A stretch of 64,000 bases of DNA from Fen-1135 sp963705275 (lineage in GTDB: Bacteria; Desulfobacterota; Syntrophia; Syntrophales; UBA2185): contig OY970063.1 in the NCBI GenBank assembly GCA_963705275.1, forward strand, positions 1,116,001 to 1,180,000, read 5' to 3'. The first letter of the stretch is position 1, and each line of letters starts with the position of its first letter. The position numbers and the translations under genes were made by a program. The notes under the pieces were generated by a model. That model saw only the letters and a list, made by a program, of their open reading frames with translations. It was not told where the DNA came from and searched no databases. Shown piece after piece: positions 18,143 through 26,435 of the stretch.

Positions 18143-20491
18143 TCATTTCTCAAGGGCAATCTTCAAGACCTCAAGCATATCATCTGCGAAGTGGAATTGC
18201 ATGTCCCTCTGCACCTTCTGGGGAATGTCCACCATATCCTTTTTATTCCATTTGGGCAGGATTATAGTCTTGATGCCGGCACGGTGGGCAGCTAATACCT
18301 TTTCTTTAATGCCGCCGACGGGAAGCACCAGTCCCCGCAAGGTGATTTCCCCGGTCATGGCAAGGTCTTTCTTAACCCTCTTCCCCGTCAAGAGCGAGGC
18401 CAGAGCAGTAAGCATGGTAACGCCTGCCGACGGTCCATCCTTTGGAATTGCTCCGGCAGGCACATGAATATGAATATCATTCTCTTCAAAAAAATCCACT
18501 GATATGCCGAGATCGCCTGCATTGGCGCGAATGAAACTCAAGGCGGCCGTGGCGGACTCCTTCATGACGTCTCCCAGCTGACCGGTCAACGTAAGGCCCT
18601 TCTTCCCCTTCATGGCCGTTGCTTCGATAAAAAGAATGTCGCCGCCCGTGGGCGTCCAGGCCAGGCCTGTCGCCACGCCGGGTTTGGATGTCCTCGCGCT
18701 GACTTCAGACATGATGCGTATGGGTCCCAGATACTTATGCAAATCCTTGACGGTGATGGATGCCTTTTTTAGTTCCCCTCCGGCCACCATGCTTGCTATT
18801 CCGCGGCATATGGTACCGATCTCCCTCTCAAGATTCCTCAGTCCGGCCTCTCGCGTGTAGCCTGTTATGATGAGCGTTATGGCACTCTTTGTAAAACTGA
18901 TCTGCTGCTGGGAAATACCATTGGCCGTTGTCTGCCTCGGGATAAGATAGCGCTCGGCAATCTTTACTTTCTCGTCCAGCGTATATCCGGGAAGTTCGAT
19001 AACCTCCATCCTGTCACGCAGGGGAGGAGGGATCGTATCGAGTATGTTCGCAGTGGTTATGAATATGACGTGAGAAAGATCAAAGGGCACATCCAGGTAG
19101 TGATCCATGAAGGAATAATTCTGCTCCGGATCGAGCACTTCGAGCAGGGCCGACGAGGGATCTCCCCGAAAATCACTGCCAACCTTGTCTATCTCGTCGA
19201 GCACAAATACGGGGTTATTTGATTCGGCCCGCCTGATACCCTGGATGATCCGGCCGGGCAAGGCTCCTACATATGTCCTGCGGTGGCCGCGGATTTCCGC
19301 TTCGTCGCGCACACCCCCCAGGGCTATGCGGATAAATTTGCGGCCGAGGGCGTGGGCTATGGAAAGGGCAAGTGACGTCTTGCCTGTGCCGGGAGGACCC
19401 ACAAAACACAGGATAGGCCCTTTGGAATCAGGCTTGAGCTTACGCACGGCAAGATATTCTATGATACGCTTCTTGGCCTTATCCAGGCCGAAGTGATCGT
19501 CATCCAGAATCTTCCCGGCCTTCTTGATGTCAAGGTTGTCCTCCGTGCTTTCATTCCACGGAAGGGCGGTTATCCAGTCCAGATAGGTTGATGCCACTGT
19601 ATATTCCGCTGAAGAGGGGTGCATGCGGGAGAGTCTCTCAAGCTCCCGCTCTGCTTCTTTCTTTGCTTCCGCGGGAAGATTCTTTTTCTCTATCTTGGCC
19701 CGGTATTCCGCGATTTCAACATTTGTTTCATCCGTCTCACCCAGTTCCTGCTTTATCGCCTTGAGCTGCTGACGGAGGTAGTATTCGCGCTGGCTCTTGT
19801 CAATGTCATCCTTCACTTGAGACTGTATTTTATTGCCCAGTTCCAGAACTTCCAGCTGGTGGCTTATTAGCCTCGTAACTTCCTTGAGGCGCTCTTTCAC
19901 ATCGAGTATTTCCAGAATCTTCTGTTTCTCGGCGGGCACGGAATTTATGATCGAGGCAATCACGTCAGCAAGCACGCTTGGAGAAGTGATTGCCTTGGCC
20001 ATGGCGCCAAACTCCTGAGGCAGAACAGGCGATAATTTGACCATCCTGTCAAACAGCCCGTTAAGATTTGCCATGAGCGCCTCTATCTCGATATCCTTTT
20101 CTACCTCATCTTCAACGACTTCCACGCGTGCCCGCATGTAAGGCTTGCCATCGACAAATTCAATGATCTTGAATCTGCTCACGCCTTGCACGAGAAGGGT
20201 CGCCCCGTTCTCACCCGTTTTTGCCATCTTAACGATCACAACGTTTGTCCCTATGCCGTAAAGATCCTCGGCCTGGTTCTTGATCTCCGCAGGTGATTTC
20301 TTGGACATGACCAGGCCCACGATGCGGTCTGTAGCCATCGCCTCATCGACAAGCGCGATAGTCTGCTCGCCGAAGACCTCCAGCGGAAACACCATATTCG
20401 GAAACACGACAACATTAAATAACGGCATGATAGATAAAATATCCGGTATCTTGAGAACTTTCAGTTCTTCGGTTGATTTTTCTTCTGCCAT
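18143..20491 (-). CDS. lon: ATP-dependent protease Lon
   Basis: A 782-residue LonA protease that degrades misfolded and regulatory proteins. It has an N-terminal substrate-binding domain (about 15-210), a coiled region, an AAA+ module with Walker A GPPGTGKTS and Walker B VFVLDEIDK, and a C-terminal protease domain. The catalytic serine is in PKDGPSAGVTM, with the lysine in the conserved RGLVLPVGGIKEKVLAAHR area. I chose the ATG at 20491, six bases after GGAGG; a TTG four codons earlier lies before that site. It is 59 bp downstream of the hsp20 gene on the same strand, a plausible heat-shock operon. Confidence 0.97.
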   Translation of the reverse strand: MAEEKSTEELKVLKIPDILSIMPLFNVVVFPNMVFPLEVFGEQTIALVDEAMATDRIVGLVMSKKSPAEIKNQAEDLYGIGTNVVIVKMAKTGENGATLLVQGVSRFKIIEFVDGKPYMRARVEVVEDEVEKDIEIEALMANLNGLFDRMVKLSPVLPQEFGAMAKAITSPSVLADVIASIINSVPAEKQKILEILDVKERLKEVTRLISHQLEVLELGNKIQSQVKDDIDKSQREYYLRQQLKAIKQELGETDETNVEIAEYRAKIEKKNLPAEAKKEAERELERLSRMHPSSAEYTVASTYLDWITALPWNESTEDNLDIKKAGKILDDDHFGLDKAKKRIIEYLAVRKLKPDSKGPILCFVGPPGTGKTSLALSIAHALGRKFIRIALGGVRDEAEIRGHRRTYVGALPGRIIQGIRRAESNNPVFVLDEIDKVGSDFRGDPSSALLEVLDPEQNYSFMDHYLDVPFDLSHVIFITTANILDTIPPPLRDRMEVIELPGYTLDEKVKIAERYLIPRQTTANGISQQQISFTKSAITLIITGYTREAGLRNLEREIGTICRGIASMVAGGELKKASITVKDLHKYLGPIRIMSEVSARTSKPGVATGLAWTPTGGDILFIEATAMKGKKGLTLTGQLGDVMKESATAALSFIRANAGDLGISVDFFEENDIHIHVPAGAIPKDGPSAGVTMLTALASLLTGKRVKKDLAMTGEITLRGLVLPVGGIKEKVLAAHRAGIKTIILPKWNKKDMVDIPQKVQRDMQFHFADDMLEVLKIALEK

Positions 20492-20550
20492 GGGAACCTC
20501 CAAAACGAATTCCTTATTGAACCGTGCAACACGAATTATTTCTGGCCTTA

Positions 20551-20994
20551 TTAGTCTTCCTGAATGGGTATTTTGCGAACTCTATTCAGAGGCAGCTTCT
20601 TCATGCGTATTTGAAGAAGCCCGTCTGCGTAAGTCGCTGTGATCGACTCGGTATCAATGGGCAGAGGCAGTGAAAGGTTTCTTTCAAAGTAACCGTACGA
20701 TATTTCTGCAAGGTGATACCTTGTATTTCCCCTGGCCGGCGTCGCCCTCTTACCATAGATTCTCAGTACCCTGCGATGAACTTCTACATATAGATCCTCA
20801 GTCATCACACCGGCAATATCCGCAACTATCATAATCTCATCAGGAGATTCATATATATCCACCTGGGGCCGCCAGACATTTTGAAAAACCGTAAAAGTTG
20901 AATTGATCAGCGAGAACACCTCATCGATGCTTTTTCTTAATTCCGAACTGATATCTACCACGTCATCAGTAAATCTCACTTTTATGAAGCTCAT
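20551..20994 (-). CDS. Small heat-shock protein (Hsp20 family)
   Basis: A 147-residue alpha-crystallin-domain protein, an ATP-independent holdase. The domain runs from about 55 (RPQVDIYESPDEIMIVADIAG) to 140, with the final strand motif ADGLLQIRMKK close to the usual A-x-x-x-n-GVL. The C-terminal IPI in RKIPIQED matches the I-x-I anchor used for oligomer assembly. The ATG at 20994 has AAGGAG six bases upstream; an upstream in-frame start would add 34 atypical residues. It is cotranscribed with lon. Confidence 0.9.
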   Translation of the reverse strand: MSFIKVRFTDDVVDISSELRKSIDEVFSLINSTFTVFQNVWRPQVDIYESPDEIMIVADIAGVMTEDLYVEVHRRVLRIYGKRATPARGNTRYHLAEISYGYFERNLSLPLPIDTESITATYADGLLQIRMKKLPLNRVRKIPIQED

Positions 20995-21304
20995 CTCCGT
21001 CTCCTTGGGGTCGTGGGTAATGAAAGTTATATTGTTTTTCAGGTTAGCATTGAAAAATATAGTTTGTAAAGACAATCTGTGCCGGGCCCTCTGCAATTGT
21101 TTTCCTTCATTTTTGCCCTGTGTCGTGTTATACAGCCCCGATCCGATAACAATCTCGTATTCTTTTAGACCGCTTTCGCGGGGCCCGCGTCAGATAGACC
21201 GAAGGCAAAATCCCTGCACCGGATGGAACGATCTATTATTTGGAAAGATGTAACAAGTCCGACGATATTCCCTGTAATCCAAATCAAGCTTTTCGAGGTT
21301 TCTT

Positions 21305-21856
21305 ATGCGTCTCAAACCCTGGACAATTATCTCAAGTCATGTTGACAAATCCTACCGGGTCTTCAACCTGCGACGCGATCGCGCCCGGTCTCCGCGTACA
21401 AGCGAAACGCACGATTTCTATGTTCTGGAGTCCCCATCCTGGGTAAATATCATCCCCCTGACGCCGACAAAGGAGGTTGTGTTGATCCGACAATACCGCT
21501 TCGGCATCCGGGACATGACTCTGGAAATCCCCGGCGGACTCATGGAACCATCAGACTCACCGGCGGAAGCGGCGCGGCGCGAATTGAGGGAAGAGACCGG
21601 CTACCGGGAAGAGACACTGATTCCTCTTGGAGCCGTGCATCCAAACCCTGCCATTCAGAACAATCTCTGCCATACTTTCCTTGCCACAAATGTCCTTCCT
21701 GTGGGGCAACTCATTCAGGATGAACGGGAAGATATCGAGGTGGTCCTTCAACCACTTTCAGAAATCCCCCGCCTGATCCGAGGGGGGGTAATCTCTCATG
21801 CACTGGTCATCGCGGCATTTTACCGCTACTACATGGAGTATATGCCGGTGCAGTAG
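21305..21856 (+). CDS. Nudix hydrolase, ADP-ribose pyrophosphatase type
   Basis: A 183-residue protein with a complete Nudix box from G76 (G-x5-E-x7-REL-x-EETG: EIPGGLMEP...EAARRELREETG). The preceding strands (VVLIRQYRFGIRDMTLEIPGG) are typical of ADP-ribose/sugar-nucleotide pyrophosphatases of the NudF type. A GAGG lies eight bases before the ATG. It is the only intact gene on its strand here; the sequence directly after it is an adenine deaminase remnant. Confidence 0.85.
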   Translation: MRLKPWTIISSHVDKSYRVFNLRRDRARSPRTSETHDFYVLESPSWVNIIPLTPTKEVVLIRQYRFGIRDMTLEIPGGLMEPSDSPAEAARRELREETGYREETLIPLGAVHPNPAIQNNLCHTFLATNVLPVGQLIQDEREDIEVVLQPLSEIPRLIRGGVISHALVIAAFYRYYMEYMPVQ

Positions 21857-21858
21857 TA

Positions 21859-22023
21859 TCGGATACAGAGGAGGATTTGATCAAGATTGCCGTTGTCGAA
21901 CGACGCCACGGCACAGGGAATATCGGACTCGGCATGGTTCAGGGATTTGGTTTGCAGGAAGGCGCTCTTGCTTTTTCGGCGGCCTCAGACCATAACCTCT
22001 TAACACGCCCCCATTTTGAGTGA
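21859..22023 (+). pseudogene. Remnant of adenine deaminase C-terminus
   Basis: An open frame without a start codon of its own reads through IKIAVVERRHGTGNIGLGMV and QGFGLQEGALAFSAASDHN to a TGA at 22021-22023. This matches the conserved C-terminal part of adenine deaminase (IAVVERHxGTGNIGxGFVxGFGLxxGA...AHDSHN). The rest of the roughly 550-residue gene is absent and the catalytic metal-binding part is not in the window. It is a degraded leftover, not an expressed gene. Confidence 0.7.
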
Positions 22024-22037
22024 ATTTCCCGGCAGGT

Positions 22038-23639
22038 CTAAATATCTTTGATATCTTTTGTAAATTTCAAGCGCCCCTCTTTGATCATGACTTCCTTGTT
22101 TTTCATTATCCATGAGACGGTAGCTTCGTTCTTCTTCATCCTGAGGAGCAGATTCTCAATGGCTGCCTTCTTCGCTTCGAAGTCTTTAAGATCAAGCTTC
22201 CCTCGTTCCTTAAACTTCACTATTATAACGTTTCCCTTGATGTCATAGACAGTATCCGGATAAGGGTGCTTTTCAGAGAGCTGAAAGAGGGCATTGCTCA
22301 TGTCCCGTGAGAAGCCGAGTTTCGGCACCGCGGAAGCAGGCAGAAATAGCCCCGTCTCTTCAATCTTCAAACCTTTTTCCTGGGAGATCTTTGTAAGCTC
22401 CTCCCCCTTATTAAGGCGGTCGAGGATTTCCAGCGCGTCCTTCTTGCATAAGCGTGCAGACTCTACTTCGGCGAATTGCCGCTCGACCTCCTTTTCAATT
22501 TCACTTAGAGCCGGGATGTGGGCCGGTTTTTTGGCAATGAGCTTGATAACGTAATATGCCTTATCATCCGAAACGGCAGGGCTTATCTCATCCTTTTGAA
22601 GGCCGTATACGACTCTCGCAAAGTCGCCGGCCTGCCTGAGCTCCTGGGGGGGATTCTTGGCGCTGAAAAAATTTGTAGTGTTGATCTTCAATCCATTCTT
22701 TCCTGCATATTCGTCGAAGTTTTCTTTCTGGTAAATCTCATCGTGGGCCTTTTTGGCTTCCAGGGCGGCTATGCGCATGGCATGGACCTGCTTCAATTCA
22801 TCAACGATTCTGCTCTTGGCTTCTGCGAACGAAGCGACTGCGCCTCCCTTTTTCATGAATTTATCCTTGTTACGGTTATAGTAGTCGGTCGCTTCCGCAT
22901 CGGGCACCTTTACAGAAGATGTAAAATTGCGGCCTGGAAATGAAATATATTTGATCTGAATTTCATCCGGAATGCTGAAGGCATTCTCGTGTTCCTTAAG
23001 GTACGTCTCCAGATCGGAACGGCGGGGGCTGATCTTCTGCCCGTAGTTCTTTGCCGAAAGGCTGAGATATTGCACGTTAATTTTTTCGTTCTGAATCCGG
23101 TAAAGATCAAAGGCTTCTTTATCTGAAACCTTGACCGCACTGTGGATGAGGTCTTCCAATTTTACCGTTGTTATCAGCATCCGTTGGCTATCTTCAAAAT
23201 CAGCAGCGGTCATCCTGTTTTGACGCAGCACCTGATTATAGATCCTCTCGTCAAAAACGCCGTCCCTTTGAAAAGCGGGAGTGGCGAGGATAGATCCCTT
23301 GACTTCTTCTTCCGACACCTCTATGCCCAGGTCCTTCGCCTTTTGAAGGACAACGGCCTGGTTAATGATGCTGTCATATGCCTGCTGCTTGAGATTGAGG
23401 CTTTTCAAGATCTCATCAGATAGTGCGCCTTTGTATTGCTGCCGGTAGGTGTCAACAAGATTCTGGTATTTCTTGTGAAATTCTACGTAAGGGACGACCC
23501 TGCCATCGATAACGGCGATGGCTTCCGCCTTTTCTCTCCAGCGTGTTGAGCCGAAATAAAAGATAAAGACAACAATAACCATTCCCAGTAAAATTTTCAC
23601 GAGCCAGTTCTTGGCATGTTTTCGCATGAGATTGAGCAT
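22038..23639 (-). CDS. PpiD/SurA-like membrane-anchored chaperone or prolyl isomerase
   Basis: A 533-residue protein with one N-terminal membrane anchor (about 17-33, WLVKILLGMVIVVFIFYFGS), a SurA-N type helical chaperone domain (about 40-220), and a weakly conserved PpiC-like rotamase region (about 330-420, FARVVYGLQKDEISPAVSDDKAYYVIKL). The architecture equals PpiD, which helps newly exported proteins leave the Sec translocon. The ATG at 23639 (MLNLMRKHAKNW) has AAGGA upstream; longer starts are unlikely. It is divergent from mreB. Confidence 0.85.
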   Translation of the reverse strand: MLNLMRKHAKNWLVKILLGMVIVVFIFYFGSTRWREKAEAIAVIDGRVVPYVEFHKKYQNLVDTYRQQYKGALSDEILKSLNLKQQAYDSIINQAVVLQKAKDLGIEVSEEEVKGSILATPAFQRDGVFDERIYNQVLRQNRMTAADFEDSQRMLITTVKLEDLIHSAVKVSDKEAFDLYRIQNEKINVQYLSLSAKNYGQKISPRRSDLETYLKEHENAFSIPDEIQIKYISFPGRNFTSSVKVPDAEATDYYNRNKDKFMKKGGAVASFAEAKSRIVDELKQVHAMRIAALEAKKAHDEIYQKENFDEYAGKNGLKINTTNFFSAKNPPQELRQAGDFARVVYGLQKDEISPAVSDDKAYYVIKLIAKKPAHIPALSEIEKEVERQFAEVESARLCKKDALEILDRLNKGEELTKISQEKGLKIEETGLFLPASAVPKLGFSRDMSNALFQLSEKHPYPDTVYDIKGNVIIVKFKERGKLDLKDFEAKKAAIENLLLRMKKNEATVSWIMKNKEVMIKEGRLKFTKDIKDI

Positions 23640-23720
23640 GGTGTATTTCCTTGTTTGTGATTTTAGGCGCAAATTTGTATTACAGCCGTCCGCAAAATGC
23701 AATACATTTTTAAAAAGTCG

Positions 23721-23749
23721 TTGATTCGGAAAGCAATTTACTGTATAAG
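23721..23749 (+). promoter_or_regulatory. Predicted promoter of the mre operon
   Basis: TTGATT (23721-23726), a 17-bp spacer and TATAAG (23744-23749), about 60 bp before the mreB start. Confidence 0.6.
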
Positions 23750-23811
23750 AGATGCTTTCGTGATAGGGTTGCACATAATATTACCGATACAACAAAGAAG
23801 GAGGAAGGATC

Positions 23812-24849
23812 TTGCTGTTTGATTATATTTTAGGAAAATTTTCCAATGACCTTGCCATAGACCTCGGGACGGCCAACACACTGGTCTATATGAAAGGCAG
23901 AGGAATTGTATTAAATGAGCCTTCGGTGGTCGCCGTTTCGAGGGATTCACGGGGTACGAAAAAGGTCCTCGCTGTCGGCCTGGAAGCAAAGAAGATGTTG
24001 GGTCGAACCCCCGGCAACATCGTGGCTATCAGACCCATGAGGGAAGGTGTCATTGCTGATTTTGACATTACGGAAGCCATGCTGAAGCATTTCATTCATC
24101 GCGTTCACAATCGAAGGGCATTGGTCCGCCCGCGGATCATCGTCTCCATACCATCCGGCATTACGCAGGTGGAAAGACGCGCTGTCAGAGAAACCGTAGA
24201 ATCGGCAGGCGCCAGAGAGATGTATTTCATTGAGGAGCCAATGGCTGCAGCCATCGGAGCAGGATTGCCCATAATGGAGCCAACGAGCTCCATGGTTGTG
24301 GATATCGGCGGTGGAACCACAGAGGTTGCCGTAATATCGCTGGCGGGTATTGTCTACGCAAAATCTGTCAGGGTCGCAGGTGACAGGATGGATGAAGAAA
24401 TAGTGCAGTATATGAAGAGAAAATTTAACCTCCTCATAGGAGAACGATCGGCGGAGATCATAAAAATAACCATCGGGTGCGCTTATCCGGATGGGGAATT
24501 GCGGAAGCTTGATGTCAAAGGGAGGAATCTAATATCGGGCATTCCAAAAATAGTTGAGATCAATTCTGAAGAAGTGCGGGAAGCCATTATGGAGCCTGTA
24601 AGTATCATTATAGACGCAATAAAGGACGCCCTGGACAATGCCCCTCCGGAATTGGCCGGAGATATTGTTGATCGGGGCATTGTTCTGACCGGTGGAGGAG
24701 CCCTTTTGACAAATCTCGATCTCCTCATAAAGGAAGAAACGGGACTGCCCATAACCGTCGCCGATGACCCTCTGTCGGTGGTCGCCAGGGGCGCCGGCAT
24801 GGCCTTGGATCATTTAGATGTACTAAAAGAGGTTACATTTCAGGTATAG
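23812..24849 (+). CDS. mreB: Rod shape-determining protein MreB
   Basis: A 345-residue bacterial actin homologue that forms membrane-bound filaments guiding lateral wall synthesis. Actin-fold motifs are visible: phosphate-1 AIDLGTANTLVY (about 14-25), phosphate-2 VVDIGGGTTEVAVIS (about 162-176), and the adenosine motif LTGGGALL (about 290). The start is TTG at 23812 behind a strong GGAGGAAGG site; the protein begins MLFDYILGKFSNDLAIDLGTA as is usual. It is first in mreB-mreC-mreD-mrdA-rodA. Confidence 0.96.
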   Translation: MLFDYILGKFSNDLAIDLGTANTLVYMKGRGIVLNEPSVVAVSRDSRGTKKVLAVGLEAKKMLGRTPGNIVAIRPMREGVIADFDITEAMLKHFIHRVHNRRALVRPRIIVSIPSGITQVERRAVRETVESAGAREMYFIEEPMAAAIGAGLPIMEPTSSMVVDIGGGTTEVAVISLAGIVYAKSVRVAGDRMDEEIVQYMKRKFNLLIGERSAEIIKITIGCAYPDGELRKLDVKGRNLISGIPKIVEINSEEVREAIMEPVSIIIDAIKDALDNAPPELAGDIVDRGIVLTGGGALLTNLDLLIKEETGLPITVADDPLSVVARGAGMALDHLDVLKEVTFQV

Positions 24850-25021
24850 TTCTACTCCTTTCGGAATATCTGATATTCAATTGGGACCAAGGACAGGTTG
24901 TCATTTTGTGTCCAGATGAAATCTCTCATGCATCCCGAACCAAAAGCTGCCATCATTACAGGGCGGAATTGGGGAACAGTCTCCCGGTCGCCGTTTCCGC
25001 CAATTTTTTTACAGTAGAGAT

Positions 25022-25873
25022 ATGTTGCTTCCTAAGAAATATCAACCGATCATAATAGCTTGCCTCCTGGTAATTATCTCTCTCGTCATACTATCTTACA
25101 GCGTGAAACAGCCGACTCACGTTGGTTTCGTGAGGCAGCTGGTCCTGGAAACTGCAGCCCCATTGGCCAATACGATTACTGCTTCCTTTAAAGACGTCGC
25201 AGGCGTTTGGAAACGGTACATATTTCTTGTGGGACTGGAAGATGAAAACGGACGCCTGAAAAGAGATAAGGCATTGTTGTTACAGGAAATAAATCGATAC
25301 AGGGAAGGATACCTCGAAGGGATACGCCTGCAAAAACTTCTGGCCCTTAAAGAGAGTTCCAACCATAATACAACAGCGGCGATGGTCATAGGGAGAGACC
25401 AGACATCAATAATGAAGACAATCTTGATTAACAAGGGGATGTCACATGGCTTGAGGCTGGATCTGCCGGTCATAGCTGATCAGGGGGTTGTAGGCAGGAT
25501 TGTTGAGACGTCCGCCCACGTCTCGAGAGTTCTGCTTCTCATAGATGAAAACAGCAATACCGATGCGCTTATTCAAGAAAACAGGATACAGGGGATTCTT
25601 CAGGGTGCAGCTTCCCTCGGATGTTCTCTGAAATACATCCCGAAAACGGAAACTGTAAGTGTTGGAAATATAGTTGTCACTTCCGGCCTCTCCGGTCTTT
25701 TTCCCAAAGGGTTGCTGCTTGGCGTCGTGAAGAACGTGGAGAAGACGGATACTGGATTATTTCAGAAGATTGACGTCGCTCCCTTCGTTGATTTTTCGAA
25801 GCTTGAAGAAGTGATGGTAATTGTGCTGGACAAAACCGATAGGACAGGAAAAAGTCGTAGACTGAATCAATGA
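25022..25873 (+). CDS. mreC: Rod shape-determining protein MreC
   Basis: A 283-residue bitopic inner-membrane protein: an N-terminal membrane segment (about 8-26), a periplasmic coiled coil (about 70-105), and a double beta-barrel domain with the family motif VIGRD (about 123-127) and VTSGLSGLFPKGLLLG. It links MreB to PBP2 and activates it. The ATG has only a weak AGAG site. The 172-bp gap from mreB contains no gene, and no terminator was seen. Confidence 0.93.
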   Translation: MLLPKKYQPIIIACLLVIISLVILSYSVKQPTHVGFVRQLVLETAAPLANTITASFKDVAGVWKRYIFLVGLEDENGRLKRDKALLLQEINRYREGYLEGIRLQKLLALKESSNHNTTAAMVIGRDQTSIMKTILINKGMSHGLRLDLPVIADQGVVGRIVETSAHVSRVLLLIDENSNTDALIQENRIQGILQGAASLGCSLKYIPKTETVSVGNIVVTSGLSGLFPKGLLLGVVKNVEKTDTGLFQKIDVAPFVDFSKLEEVMVIVLDKTDRTGKSRRLNQ

Positions 25874-25922
25874 GGGTGTCTCCGTGTCTTGACTCTCTGC
25901 GGATACGCATAGGTAATAGAAA

Positions 25923-26435
25923 GTGGCCTACTATATATCATTGCCTTTTTTTTCATTGGCGCTCATAGTTTCCCAGATGATAATTGAGGATGTTGTCTTC
26001 TCCGGGAAAATAGCTGTGGAACTGTCTCTGATAGTGGTTATTTATTCAGGATTTCGATTCGATGTGCTGAGAGGAGGAATTCTCAGCTTTATTCTTGGCT
26101 TCATACATGACTGTTTAACATGCTCGCTTTCCGGACTTTATACGCTCATATATGTTCTCATATTTTTGATTTCAAAACTCGCCTCTCTTAGAGTCTCGCC
26201 CGGAAAGCCATTCTTGATTATGAGCTTTACCTTCGTATGTGCCCTATTTGAAGGAATGATGATCATTCTGTTTCACCCATTGTTGTTTGGGGGGGGCATT
26301 TCCACCTACGCAATTATAGGTTATTTACCCCAGGTATTAATCGTCAGCACCCTTAGCCCCATTTTGTTTAGGGTCTTCCATTGGACAGAGGCGTCACTAG
26401 ATGGCAGAGAACCACAGCCGGATAAACGGACATGA
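25923..26435 (+). CDS. mreD: Rod shape-determining protein MreD
   Basis: A 170-residue polytopic membrane protein (about five hydrophobic segments) with the MreD pattern of GFIHDCLTCSLSGLYTLIYVL in the middle. It starts at GTG 25923 with AGGTAA upstream and overlaps mrdA by 35 bp, so the two are translationally coupled. It is part of the elongasome core with MreC. Confidence 0.88.
   Translation: MAYYISLPFFSLALIVSQMIIEDVVFSGKIAVELSLIVVIYSGFRFDVLRGGILSFILGFIHDCLTCSLSGLYTLIYVLIFLISKLASLRVSPGKPFLIMSFTFVCALFEGMMIILFHPLLFGGGISTYAIIGYLPQVLIVSTLSPILFRVFHWTEASLDGREPQPDKRT

Noticed and set aside
20995..21304. Heat-shock (sigma-32 type) promoter upstream of hsp20-lon
   Set aside because: A CCTGAAA-like element is present, but no matching -10 at the right distance; not strong enough to report as a feature.
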